A stretch of DNA of 46,297 nt from Nitrososphaerota archaeon (GTDB taxonomy: Archaea; Thermoproteota; Nitrososphaeria; Nitrososphaerales; Nitrosopumilaceae): assembly GCA_028867735.1 (NCBI GenBank), contig JAGWFW010000003.1:15125-61421 (forward strand), in the 5' to 3' direction. A model generated the notes under the pieces. That model was given only the letters and a program-made list of their open reading frames with translations. It was not told the origin of the DNA and did no database searches. Below, piece after piece: positions 17,227-24,578 of the stretch. The translations under genes were made by a program, and so were the position numbers. Position 1 is the stretch's first letter. Every line of letters starts with the position of its first letter.

Positions 17227-18465
17227 ATGCGTACAATGGATGTTTTCTCGCTGGCATTTGACGCACTGGTAGATAGAAAGGTCAGAACCGCCCTTACCAT
17301 ACTGATGGTAGTACTTGGGAGCAGTCTGGTGGTTGTACTGAACGGCCTGAGTGCTGGCCAGTCTGCATTCTTAGAAAAACAGTTCAACGTGCTGGCTGCC
17401 AATGTGATTTTTGTAAGCTCGGGACAGCATTCATATCGCTCCGAGTCGTCCTCTGCTTCTCTAATAATAAACAGTGTTATTGTAAACAGGATAAGGCAGC
17501 TTCCGTTTGTGGAGGACACAAGCCCGAGCTACTCAGGCTCTATTCAGATATCATCTCAAGGAAACGTGCAGCACGTGGGAGTGCATGGGATGGACCCCAC
17601 AAAGATACCTGAGATCCTGCCAAATGTGGAATACGTAGACGGGTCTACCATCAGACCAAGTGACAACGCAGCAATGATTGTCGGTGATACGGTGGCAAAT
17701 CCGCCCGGTGCGACAACGTCATTTGTCAGTGTTGGTCAGACCGTTCAAGCCACATTCACTTATGCTGATCCTGCTGGAAAGCAAGAGCAGGCAACAAAAA
17801 GCTTTGTGGTGACAGCAGTAATGAAGCCGTCGGGAAACAACTATCTTGACAACTCTGTAATAATCAGTCTGAATGCGGCCGACCAGCTGCTTCGCAAGTC
17901 AGAAAAATACGATTCTGTTACGGTTCTTGCGCAAGGCCCGGAGTATGTAGATGCGGTACAAAAAGAACTTACAGCCCAGTTCGGGCAAACACTTGGGGTG
18001 GTAACCCCGAAAGCAATAATGGCGGTGAGGGAACAGACTGCCAGCGGAAACGCGATGTTCGTGCTGATGATTGGAATCATCGCCCTTGTAGTTGGTGCTG
18101 TTGGGATTGTAACAACTCTATACAACTCGGTGACTGAGAGGATACGTGAGATTGGAACGCTGAAAGCCATAGGGGCACAGAACACGGATGTGCTCAGTCT
18201 GTTCATTGTAGAAGCCGTCTTGATTGGAATAATCGGCGCTACGTTGGGGATAATCACTGGAGTGGGAGGAGGCTATCTGATGAGTCTGTTTACATCCGTC
18301 CAAACAGCAGGCCCTGGACCTGAAACGCATATTGCGCCCATCTATGTCATGTCAGACCTTGCCAAAGTCTGGCTCTTGTCTGTTACACTGAGCATACTTG
18401 CCGGAGTCTTTCCTGCCTGGAAGGCATCCAAGTTGTCGCCGCTAGTTGCGCTACGAAGGGATTGA
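17227..18465 (+). CDS. FtsX/MacB-type ABC permease, without adjacent ATPase
   Basis: A 412-residue permease of the MacB/FtsX group. It has an N-terminal helix (about 20-42), a large extracellular domain (about 45-265, MacB periplasmic core-like, beginning SAFLEKQFNVLAANVIFVSSG) and three C-terminal helices, with ERIREIGTLKAIGA in the characteristic cytoplasmic loop. A strong ribosome-binding site AAGGTGA stands eight bases before ATG 17227. Such permeases work with a LolD-type ATPase in export of lipids or peptides or in mechanotransmission. No ATPase gene lies beside it, so the partner must be elsewhere. Confidence 0.85.
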   Translation: MRTMDVFSLAFDALVDRKVRTALTILMVVLGSSLVVVLNGLSAGQSAFLEKQFNVLAANVIFVSSGQHSYRSESSSASLIINSVIVNRIRQLPFVEDTSPSYSGSIQISSQGNVQHVGVHGMDPTKIPEILPNVEYVDGSTIRPSDNAAMIVGDTVANPPGATTSFVSVGQTVQATFTYADPAGKQEQATKSFVVTAVMKPSGNNYLDNSVIISLNAADQLLRKSEKYDSVTVLAQGPEYVDAVQKELTAQFGQTLGVVTPKAIMAVREQTASGNAMFVLMIGIIALVVGAVGIVTTLYNSVTERIREIGTLKAIGAQNTDVLSLFIVEAVLIGIIGATLGIITGVGGGYLMSLFTSVQTAGPGPETHIAPIYVMSDLAKVWLLSVTLSILAGVFPAWKASKLSPLVALRRD

Positions 18466-18491
18466 GTCTGTTTGTATAAAAAATAAAAAAA

Positions 18492-19163
18492 TCAGTTCCC
18501 CTTTTCCAGGGGAATCTTGTGGAACTTGTTCTCGTCTGCACGCAAGACTCCTGTCTCTACAATGGGCTTTTCTCCAAGCGCTTTTTCTATTGCCTTTTTT
18601 GACAGGTCTACTGCCTGCTGCTGGGTCATGTCTGCACTGTACTCTTTTGTCAGCACGTCAAGCGCTACATCTGCTGCCTGACCTATGGCAAAGCCAGAAC
18701 CCCTGAAGAAAGTTCCGCTTGGGTCCACCTGATACAGCTGCACTCCTGTCTCGTCTGCTCCCGCAATTATTACCGAGGCAGCCTGTGGTCGTACTGCATA
18801 CGTCGTATAGTTGTGCAGATATGTGCTGAGGTGTTTTGCAAGCGAGTCCGTATCTATGGGAGTCTCGTATGTCAGCTTGTGTTTCTGCGCTTCAAGTCTG
18901 AGCGTATCAATCAGCTGCAACATGTCTCCGATGTATCCGGCGCCAGTAGCACCTATGTGATAGTCTATTGAGAATATCTTCTCAGACGGTTCTATCAGCG
19001 GGTGTGTTGGTTTTATCTGACTTGAAAGTATAGCAAACTTTGGAGTCTTGATTCCTATTGTAGTTGATCCGCGGTTTACTGCTTCAAGCGCGCTGTCTAC
19101 AAGAACGAGCCTTCCCTGGGGTCCATAAAATGGAAATCTTCCAGAGTTTGAAGGTTCGGACAT
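18492..19163 (-). CDS. Divergent proteasome alpha-type subunit
   Basis: A 223-residue N-terminal-nucleophile-fold protein that aligns with 20S alpha subunits: YGPQGRLVLVDSALEAVNRGSTTIGIK at the N-terminus, PSEKIFSIDYHIGATGAGYIGDM, and YAVRPQAASVIIAGADETG. It has no catalytic Thr, as expected for alpha. The usual archaeal gate segment with Tyr-Asp-Arg before the GRL motif is replaced by GRFPFYGPQ, so gating or ring identity may differ from the main alpha subunit. Its ATG directly follows the TAA of the beta gene, so both are made from one message. Confidence 0.8.
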   Translation of the reverse strand: MSEPSNSGRFPFYGPQGRLVLVDSALEAVNRGSTTIGIKTPKFAILSSQIKPTHPLIEPSEKIFSIDYHIGATGAGYIGDMLQLIDTLRLEAQKHKLTYETPIDTDSLAKHLSTYLHNYTTYAVRPQAASVIIAGADETGVQLYQVDPSGTFFRGSGFAIGQAADVALDVLTKEYSADMTQQQAVDLSKKAIEKALGEKPIVETGVLRADENKFHKIPLEKGN

Positions 19164-19748
19164 TTATGCCGCAACCTCCCTTGATATTCTTGGGATTGCT
19201 AGCACATCTATGCCGTTGCCAGACCCCGGGTCCCGTTCCATTGCGGCAGATACTGCACGTGAGGCAATCTCTTTTGCCTGCTCGTTTTTTATCTCCTTGC
19301 TGTACAAGCTTTCAAGCACTCCGTATGCTATGGGCGAGCCTGATCCTGAAGAGGCAAAATCTTCTTCTGTGATTGCCCCGCTCATGTCGGCTGCATACAC
19401 GTGGGAGCCATGCTGGTCCACTCCTGCCACGAGCAGTTCCACATAATATGGCTGGTAGTTTCTCAGGCCCGAATAGGCCAGATTTGCAATCAGCCTGGTG
19501 GACTCTTTTACGGTCAGAGGAAACCCTCTTCGAAGTTCCATGAGTCTTCTCTCGGCTGCTGCTACCTTGATTATGTATTCTGCGTCGGAGAGCTGGCCTG
19601 CAATTGCAACTGCAAGCGTCTCGTCTATCTTTGCAATTTTTTGGACTATCTTTGAGCCGATGAAGAATCCCTTGCTTGCTCTCTTGTCAGAGCCCAGGAC
19701 TACACCGTCTTGCGTCTTGATTCCAACTATTGTTGTCATGGTATACAT
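19164..19748 (-). CDS. psmB: Proteasome beta subunit, catalytically competent
   Basis: A 20S proteasome beta subunit of 194 residues. Cleavage after MYTM would expose Thr5 as the catalytic Thr1 in TTIVGIKTQDGVVLGSDKRAS. Asp21 corresponds to Asp17 and Lys37 to Lys33 of the active site, and GSGSPIAYG gives the Ser129 region. The propeptide is only four residues, or absent if Met4 is the start. It forms the proteolytic chamber and degrades unfolded proteins fed by a AAA ATPase. The downstream alpha-like gene begins right after its stop, an unusual beta-alpha pairing. Confidence 0.9.
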   Translation of the reverse strand: MYTMTTIVGIKTQDGVVLGSDKRASKGFFIGSKIVQKIAKIDETLAVAIAGQLSDAEYIIKVAAAERRLMELRRGFPLTVKESTRLIANLAYSGLRNYQPYYVELLVAGVDQHGSHVYAADMSGAITEEDFASSGSGSPIAYGVLESLYSKEIKNEQAKEIASRAVSAAMERDPGSGNGIDVLAIPRISREVAA

Positions 19749-19809
19749 TACGACTGTAGGGGATTAATTGACTAGGTAATGGTACAAGCCAGTCACAAAA
19801 ATGAGAGGA

Positions 19810-19941
19810 TCAGGCCACAAGAGGGGCTCCGCACTTGGAGCATTTTACCTCAAACATCTTGAGGTAGACTTCGCCCTTGGTATCTACATCAACACACTGC
19901 CTGCCGCCTTCTTTGCAAATGTGGCAGAATTCCTTCCTCAT
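19810..19941 (-). CDS. 43-residue zinc-ribbon protein
   Basis: A small frame encodes MRKEFCHICKEGG near the start and EVKCSKCGAPLVA at the end, with two CxxC pairs (C6/C9 and C34/C37) separated by 24 residues, a classic zinc ribbon. A TATA-like GCTTTATTA lies about 25-30 bp upstream on the minus strand, which fits a leaderless start at this ATG. It probably binds nucleic acid or a partner protein. It stands 61 bp upstream of the proteasome beta gene on the same strand, with its own promoter. Confidence 0.7.
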   Translation of the reverse strand: MRKEFCHICKEGGRQCVDVDTKGEVYLKMFEVKCSKCGAPLVA

Positions 19942-20065
19942 GCTATACTATTGGTCACACAAAGTAATAAAGCTCATTGTGTGACAATAGGAAACGCAAA
20001 AATAGAAAACCATCCGGCTTGTAGTATATTTTTTATTTCACAACTGCCTATATTGTGTAGGCGCT

Positions 20066-20194
20066 GTGTGGCATTACAACGGGGTTGGCAGAGTTGACTC
20101 TGCGGAATTTATAAAAGATGAGGAGTCTGGTCTGTACTATATCATAAATTCTGCCTTTACAAAAAAGCAATTAAAAGAAAGTGGATACAGGTGA
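20066..20194 (+). CDS. 42-residue conserved-looking protein, coupled to next gene
   Basis: A GTG-started frame encodes VWHYNGVGRVDSAEFIKDEE, then GLYYIINSAFTKKQLKESGYR. It has a protein-like composition with no rare codons clustered. A TATA element (TATATTTTTTATTT, about 20026-20038) lies 28-40 bp upstream, consistent with a leaderless GTG. Its TGA forms part of the AGGTGA ribosome-binding site of the next gene, so the two would be translationally coupled. I do not recognise the family. Confidence 0.45.
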   Translation: MWHYNGVGRVDSAEFIKDEESGLYYIINSAFTKKQLKESGYR

Positions 20195-20198
20195 CATC

Positions 20199-20405
20199 AT
20201 GCGGGATATAAACGAGATGATGCCAAAAATTCCAAACATGCGGTGGGGCGCACTGATGAACATGCCTCCAACCAACGCAAAAGTGCATGAAATGAATGAC
20301 ATGTTCCCGCATGACGGCAGATGGCATACTGTATTTGAGGAAGAAAAGCAGGTTTTCGTTGACGGGGTTCGAATATGGAAAAAAGATCCCAGATCATGGG
20401 CGTGA
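20199..20405 (+). CDS. Conserved hypothetical protein, 68 residues
   Basis: A small soluble protein rich in Met and acidic residues (INEMMPKIPNMRWGALMNMPP, then FEEEKQVFVDGVRIWKKDP). ATG 20199 is chosen over GTG 20181 because AGGTGA ends four bases before it and overlaps the stop of the preceding small gene. I do not recognise a family. The strong ribosome-binding site and the coupled upstream frame support it as a gene. Confidence 0.55.
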   Translation: MRDINEMMPKIPNMRWGALMNMPPTNAKVHEMNDMFPHDGRWHTVFEEEKQVFVDGVRIWKKDPRSWA

Positions 20406-20497
20406 GCAAACCCGTATTATTGACCAGATCGCCTGTGGCATATGCAGTAAATATCCCATAGAATTAAATTTCCTTTTCAAATCCATCATGCTGAGAA

Positions 20498-20860
20498 TTG
20501 ACACAAAGCTTCAAGCACATAGACTCTTGCATGCAGATTTTGGGACTGGACAGTTCCGTTCGCTTTGTAGGCAGGATAAAGGACAGGAAGCTGATATCAT
20601 TTGCCAGGCGGTCAAACGCTGCCCCGCTGCTTGACGAGGAGTTGAGCAACATGGTCCACTATCAGGCATCTGTTAAATCATCATGGGAGGACATGTTCAA
20701 CGAGGAGCTTGGCAAGACAAACTGGATGATAACATCAAAGGAGAAGGTAAAACTTGTGACTCTGTTTCTGGATGACGGCCTGCTCATACTGTCTACAGAA
20801 CCCGGCTCGGACCACGATGCAATAATTGAGAAAATTAAAAATCTAAACATAAAGTTATAG
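20498..20860 (+). CDS. DUF6659-like thaumarchaeal protein
   Basis: A 120-residue soluble protein of a type common in thaumarchaea: QILGLDSSVRFVGRIKDRKL, then PLLDEELSNMVHYQASVKSSWEDMFNEELGK, then LVTLFLDDGLLILSTEPG. The pattern is roadblock/profilin-like. A TGA lies six bases before TTG 20498, so the start is TTG 20498 or ATG 20531. A GAATTAAAT TATA element about 30 bp upstream favours the TTG. The family often appears in many copies per genome and is thought to act in signalling, but no function is established here. Confidence 0.65.
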   Translation: MTQSFKHIDSCMQILGLDSSVRFVGRIKDRKLISFARRSNAAPLLDEELSNMVHYQASVKSSWEDMFNEELGKTNWMITSKEKVKLVTLFLDDGLLILSTEPGSDHDAIIEKIKNLNIKL

Positions 20861-20924
20861 TCTGACAGATTTTACGAAATCCAAAATGCAATCTTGTTTT
20901 CTACTGTCTTGTAAAAGATCTAGC

Positions 20925-21150
20925 CCATGATATAGAATTTTTCGTGGCAACTCAGCTAGAGTTATGAAAACTAAGCTCTTGTTGTGAGCGAATTCTATAT
21001 GTCGTATTGCCGGTATAATGTCGAGAGCTAGCGCTCAGGCGATTTCTTTTTTTGTATTGGAATAGTGTCTCTTAGTCAGTCGCCTGGCGAGGCAAGTAGC
21101 TTTCATTTGGAGGGGATTCCTACCAAAAGACCCCCTCCTTTTCTTTTTTA
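20925..21150 (+). ncRNA. Candidate structured non-coding RNA or long 3' UTR
   Basis: This stretch lacks an ORF but carries three well-formed inverted repeats in order. The first is ATATAGAATT (20930-20939) with AATTCTATAT (20991-21000), perfect over 10 bp, with a smaller AGCTAGAGTT / AACTAAGCT stem inside. The second is CAGGCGA (21036-21042) with TCGCCTG (21080-21086). The third is a 7-bp terminator hairpin at 21109-21138 followed by T-rich sequence. The order stem, stem, terminator on the plus strand suggests an independent small RNA or a structured 3' UTR of the gene ending at 20860. Confidence 0.5.
21109..21149 (+). terminator. Hairpin-plus-T-tract terminator
   Basis: GGAGGGG (21109-21115) pairs perfectly with CCCCTCC (21132-21138) and is followed at once by TTTTCTTTTTT. 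The T-tract lies on the plus strand, so it ends plus-strand transcription coming from 20498-20860 or from the structured region just upstream. Confidence 0.7.
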
Positions 21151-21171
21151 CATGCTGTGAACTGGAATATC

Positions 21172-21624
21172 TCACGATTCTGGCCAGTTTGCGCCGCACG
21201 CATAACATATGCTTCTGACGCCATTGTATCTCTCATCATAGTAGACCCCGCAGTTCAGTGACTCGCATCCGATGCAGCTGACAAGATTGTCCGAGTCAAA
21301 CACAATCGTCTGGGATGGAAACCTGTGGTTCAAAAGCACCATTATCGGGTGGGCCTTGCTCCTATAGACCGAGTACTTTCTCCCGTCCACTATGACAAAG
21401 GTATATGCCTGCACGAGATCACACTTTTTCAGGTTTTTGAGCTTCTTGTATGCAAGTGCTAGGGATATCCTGCATTCCTTGCTTATGTCAAGGGCTGACT
21501 TGGGGGACTCGGTCAAAGATTCCAGTATCCTTCTGGAATGCTTGTCGCCCAGAATTTTGAAGATGGCATCTACTGTGGGCTCGTCCTCGACTGTTTTTCC
21601 TCTGAGTATTAATTTCATATCCAT
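21172..21624 (-). CDS. ArsR-like winged-helix regulator with C-terminal zinc ribbon
   Basis: A 150-residue regulator. Residues about 15-75 form a winged helix-turn-helix (IFKILGDKHSRRILESL then SALDISKECRISLALAYKKLKNL). A beta-hairpin region follows (GRKYSVYRSKAHPI). The last 40 residues have CIGCESLNCGVYY and ICYACGANW, cysteines that form a zinc ribbon. This double layout is a recurrent thaumarchaeal regulator type. The ribbon could sense metal or redox state or simply stabilise the fold. It stands alone, convergent with the structured RNA region. Confidence 0.8.
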   Translation of the reverse strand: MDMKLILRGKTVEDEPTVDAIFKILGDKHSRRILESLTESPKSALDISKECRISLALAYKKLKNLKKCDLVQAYTFVIVDGRKYSVYRSKAHPIMVLLNHRFPSQTIVFDSDNLVSCIGCESLNCGVYYDERYNGVRSICYACGANWPES

Positions 21625-21721
21625 GGCAAATCACATTGCGAACAAGGTCGCTGTATGATGTGTTTGAATATTCTAAGATAAAAAGAAATCCATCATGGCA
21701 ATGTTCTGCAACTATGTGGAC

Positions 21722-21934
21722 TTAGGCCCACTGTTTTTTCTTGCCGTACTCGTCAAGCATGCGATGTATTCTGTTAAACGAGTCCTGGGTGATGATGTTC
21801 TGCTCTGTGGCTTTTTGTATGATTGTCTCTATCTTGATCTGCCTCTGCTGTATCATCTTCATTATCTCCTCAAACATGCCCTTGAGAATTACAGACTCTT
21901 CGTCTTCAGGCTTGTCTGCCATGATAAGTGACAT
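21722..21934 (-). CDS. Small helical conserved protein
   Basis: A 70-residue protein that is almost entirely alpha-helical and charged: ESVILKGMFEEIMKMIQQRQIKIETIIQKATEQ and then FNRIHRMLDEYGKKKQWA. It may form a coiled coil. Met1 (after GACAGG) and Met5 (21922) are both possible starts. No family function is recognised, but the regular heptad-like spacing and good codon pattern support it as a real gene. Confidence 0.55.
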   Translation of the reverse strand: MSLIMADKPEDEESVILKGMFEEIMKMIQQRQIKIETIIQKATEQNIITQDSFNRIHRMLDEYGKKKQWA

Positions 21935-22027
21935 CCTGTCATCGCAAGATTAAATGTTGTGAATGATAAATGTTCCAACGTTTAGAAAAAGTAGCTCCTT
22001 GAAATATGACGATGACGTATAGATATC

Positions 22028-22258
22028 ATGCCAACAGCATATGTTATGATTGCGTGTGACTATGGTCAGGAAGAACAGGTGCTAGACGAATTGAAGGCAA
22101 TTGACAGGGTAAAAGAAGCCCATGGCACGGAAGGCCACTATGACATAGTGGCAGAAATAGAATCCAAAACAACCAATGAAATCAACGATACCGTGTCTGA
22201 AAAGATAAGAAGAATAAATGGTGTACGCTCTACGCTGATACTTTTAGCACAACACTGA
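22028..22258 (+). CDS. Lrp/AsnC-type ligand-binding (RAM) domain protein
   Basis: A complete stand-alone RAM domain of 76 residues beginning MPTAYVMIACDYGQEEQVLDELK, with GHYDIVAEIESKT and RRINGVRSTLILLAQH, the same layout as the partial gene at the left edge. It has no helix-turn-helix, so it likely works as an effector-binding oligomer that partners with another Lrp-type regulator or an enzyme. Thaumarchaea carry many such genes. It has its own region upstream and is not in an obvious operon. Confidence 0.85.
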   Translation: MPTAYVMIACDYGQEEQVLDELKAIDRVKEAHGTEGHYDIVAEIESKTTNEINDTVSEKIRRINGVRSTLILLAQH

Positions 22259-22319
22259 TGCCGATTCCAGCATGATTTTTCCAGCAAATGCGTAAATACT
22301 TTGAAGCGCATTATCCCAC

Positions 22320-22562
22320 ATGAGCAAGGAAAATTCAGGAATGGATACAACATTCTTTGAGGGCCTCATCGAATCGCTTGCCGACAAGCACTCCCAAATG
22401 GACATTAACTTCCAAAAAACCCACATAAAACTACCCGGAATGGAAAAAACGCTGGAAATAGACGGGCTTGTTACGCTTTCCGTACATGTGAGGGAACTGA
22501 CTGATGAAGAAAAAAAGGCGTCAACGAAGAAAAATGTCGTACTAATGACCGCAAAAGCCTAG
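22320..22562 (+). CDS. Conserved hypothetical protein, 80 residues
   Basis: A soluble protein with FFEGLIESLADKHSQMDINFQ, then KLPGMEKTLEIDGLVTLSVHVREL, then a Lys-rich end. The ATG follows an archaeal AT-rich promoter region (GTAAATACTTTG) by about 30 bp. It looks like a small beta-rich domain with an N-terminal helix. The family is not recognised. Its TAG shares a CTAG with the stop of the convergent gene, so the two 3' ends overlap by four bases. Confidence 0.6.
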   Translation: MSKENSGMDTTFFEGLIESLADKHSQMDINFQKTHIKLPGMEKTLEIDGLVTLSVHVRELTDEEKKASTKKNVVLMTAKA

Positions 22563-22945
22563 ATTACTCTTAGCATGCGTCGCAACTTCAATGGGTTGAA
22601 GTAAAGGCGCGGTCCAAGTCTGGAAGGGCCGCCAGTGGTAAGAATCTGTTCTCCCCTGTCATATAGTGAAAACTTCCATCCGTTTTTTGCAAGTTTTCTC
22701 ATAGCACTGGACGATTTCAAAAGTATTTTTCCTTTGGATGTTTTTGCCTGAAAAAGGCCTGATATCCTGAGATCTACCTCCTCTAGTCCTGCCATGTCAA
22801 GGCCAAGGGACTTGGTGTTTCCATCAAGCGAGATTGCGGGCTTGCCGTCTATGCTCACTGTCACTTTTCCTTGGTTTATCGCATCGAGCATATTCCGGCC
22901 AATCATGTATTGAATACGATTTCGCTTGATATAAGATTCAACCAA
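22559..22945 (-). CDS. Conserved hypothetical protein, probable TTG start
   Basis: The open frame reaches 23071, but its first 42 codons overlap the promoter. A TATA-like GGTTATACTTT at about 22979-22990 on the minus strand points to a start near TTG 22945, giving a 128-residue protein: VESYIKRNRIQYMIGRNMLD, then GKVTVSIDGKPAISLDGN, then LFQAKTSKGKILLKSSSAMRKLAKNGWKF. It appears to be a small beta-rich fold with a basic C-terminus. No family is recognised. Its stop overlaps that of the convergent gene through CTAG. Confidence 0.55.
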   Translation of the reverse strand: MVESYIKRNRIQYMIGRNMLDAINQGKVTVSIDGKPAISLDGNTKSLGLDMAGLEEVDLRISGLFQAKTSKGKILLKSSSAMRKLAKNGWKFSLYDRGEQILTTGGPSRLGPRLYFNPLKLRRMLRVI

Positions 22946-23022
22946 GCTTTCAATTATGGGCGGGAAAACCCATGGCCAAAGTATAACCTTAAGTGAAGGG
23001 CTGACTAGATGATGCTTAAGAA

Positions 23023-23208
23023 ATGAACTATGTATCACGATGGTACAGACAGATAATGGGTCTGCCGCCACGAAAGAAAAAAGTTCTACTGATTTGCTTA
23101 TGGTGTATTGCCCCTGTTGAGATGGGCGTTATTACAGGCGCGTTCTATCTGGGCAGGAAACTGTACCAGACGTCACGCCTGTCTCGCACACTTGCTACCA
23201 AAGCCTGA
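23023..23208 (+). CDS. Small single-span membrane protein
   Basis: A 61-residue protein with a basic N-terminus (RWYRQIMGLPPRKKK), one hydrophobic helix (VLLICLWCIAPVEMGVITGAF) and a basic tail. The positive-inside pattern is ambiguous because both ends are basic. It is divergent from the hypothetical gene at 22559-22945. No family is recognised. The ORF overlaps the upstream extension of that gene, which supports the shorter start there. Confidence 0.45.
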   Translation: MNYVSRWYRQIMGLPPRKKKVLLICLWCIAPVEMGVITGAFYLGRKLYQTSRLSRTLATKA

Positions 23209-23280
23209 CAGCCCAGCCGGCGGAATGGCGCGCAACTGTACATAAAGTGTTTTTTAACAGGCAATCATAACTGCTAAAAC

Positions 23281-23532
23281 GTGAGCGCAAATACTATCAA
23301 GAAGGCCAAGTCTCTTGCAAAAAACGGTGTGGTCAAAGTTGAGGAGGATCTATACCAGGTAAGATCCTCCAGTGATCCAGCCAAGTCATATTTTGTAACT
23401 TCTGACACTTGCGAGTGCGAGGGGTTCAAGAACTTTTACAAGTTTCATCATGGCAAGGGCCTCACGGCAAACTGCTCGCACCTGGAAGCAGTACGAATAT
23501 TCAAAAAGATGCTCAAAAAACCCAGGACCTGA
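23281..23532 (+). CDS. SWIM zinc-finger protein
   Basis: An 83-residue protein with a GTG start. It carries the SWIM pattern CxC...CxH: C44 and C46 in SDTCECEGFKNF, then C65 and H67 in NCSHLEAVRIF. The preceding strand-rich part (GVVKVEEDLYQVRSSS) is the usual SWIM lead-in. SWIM fingers bind DNA or protein partners. Here the protein is almost only the finger, so it may be an adaptor in DNA repair or regulation, which is inference. Confidence 0.75.
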   Translation: MSANTIKKAKSLAKNGVVKVEEDLYQVRSSSDPAKSYFVTSDTCECEGFKNFYKFHHGKGLTANCSHLEAVRIFKKMLKKPRT

Positions 23533-23598
23533 CAAAGTCACAGTGTTTGACTGTGTGATGTGACCTAAGAGGCATTATTGTAATTTGCTTGAAAAAAA

Positions 23599-23802
23599 TC
23601 ATGGAGATCCATTGTAGAGAATCAGATATTCGTCCGGGTTCTCCCTCTCTTTTTTGGCCCTGAGCGCGTCTTGGTATCTCTCATAGTGTTCTATCAGGTA
23701 TAGCCTGCCACCAAATGACTCAAAGTAGTTTATGCCGCATAGGTTGAATCCAGATTCTGGAGTAAGCTTGCTCTTTTCTTCCTCTGTCACATCCTGGCTC
23801 AA
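23599..23802 (-). CDS. Conserved hypothetical protein, start uncertain
   Basis: A 67-residue soluble protein with SKLTPESGFNLCGINYFESFGG, then LYLIEHYERYQDALRAKKERENPDEYLILYN. TTG 23802 is the only standard start. The frame is open for 12 further codons upstream, to a TAG, and reads VFRDGKYHAFN, which looks protein-like. The true start may therefore be a rare codon at the beginning of that stretch, or the gene may have lost its first codons. No family is recognised. Confidence 0.5.
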   Translation of the reverse strand: MSQDVTEEEKSKLTPESGFNLCGINYFESFGGRLYLIEHYERYQDALRAKKERENPDEYLILYNGSP

Positions 23803-23847
23803 GTTAAATGCGTGATATTTTCCGTCTCTAAAAACCTATAGCACACA

Positions 23848-24480
23848 CTATTGGCTGTTCTCTAAAATTACCTGCTGGAGATCCTCTGGCTTTTCTACAA
23901 TGTAATCGGGATTTGCCTTTTGCAGTGCGGCCTTTGTGTTGTATCCCCATGAGACGCTTATGATCCTGATTCCTGCCTTTTTTGCAGCTTCGATGTCCCT
24001 TATCTCGTCTCCGACATATATTGGGTCATCATGCGGTATTGTTTTTTCCTTCATCAGTTTTTTGAGCAGCCTGCTTTTACCATACACCGCACGCCCGCTA
24101 TAAACAAAATCAAACAACTGCAAATCGTTATTTTTTAGAAACTCCGTGACGTTTTCCCTAGAGTTTGTAGTCAGTATCCCAAGAACACATCCGCTCTTTT
24201 TCAGGTTTACAAGCGTATCCCTGATCTCAACCGCAGTTTGCAGGTGTGCTATCTCCTTGTTCATCTCAAATCTTATTTTTCTTACGACGATTGGCAACTT
24301 GAAGATGGAAATTCCCAGATGTTTCAGCACCGCGCTTGGCCTCTTCTCCCTAAGTTTTGGTATGTCGTCCAGTGGTATCTTGCGGTATCCGTAATGATCT
24401 GCAAACCTGTTGGCTATCTTTATCACTATAGATAAAGTGTCTGCTATGGTGCCGTCAAAGTCAAAGACGATAGTGGGCAT
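23848..24480 (-). CDS. HAD-superfamily phosphatase (phosphoglycolate phosphatase-like)
   Basis: A 210-residue hydrolase of the HAD superfamily. Motif I is VFDFDGT with nucleophile Asp7 and acid/base Asp9. Motif II is the ILTTNS strand near 98-103, motif III includes the Lys in YGKSRLLKKL, and motif IV is VGDEIRDIEAAK. The helical cap between about 17 and 85 is the type found in phosphoglycolate and pyrophosphate phosphatases. The likely reaction is removal of phosphate from a small metabolite, exact substrate unknown. It is monocistronic, convergent with nothing close. Confidence 0.85.
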   Translation of the reverse strand: MPTIVFDFDGTIADTLSIVIKIANRFADHYGYRKIPLDDIPKLREKRPSAVLKHLGISIFKLPIVVRKIRFEMNKEIAHLQTAVEIRDTLVNLKKSGCVLGILTTNSRENVTEFLKNNDLQLFDFVYSGRAVYGKSRLLKKLMKEKTIPHDDPIYVGDEIRDIEAAKKAGIRIISVSWGYNTKAALQKANPDYIVEKPEDLQQVILENSQ

Positions 24481-24578
24481 TAAAGTTCAGATATGAGGTC
24501 CCTTAAAGACTGTTGTGAATCGAGGAGACTGGGCCCATTGGCCTTGCAAACTAGACCATGTGCGTTACTGCAATGGCG

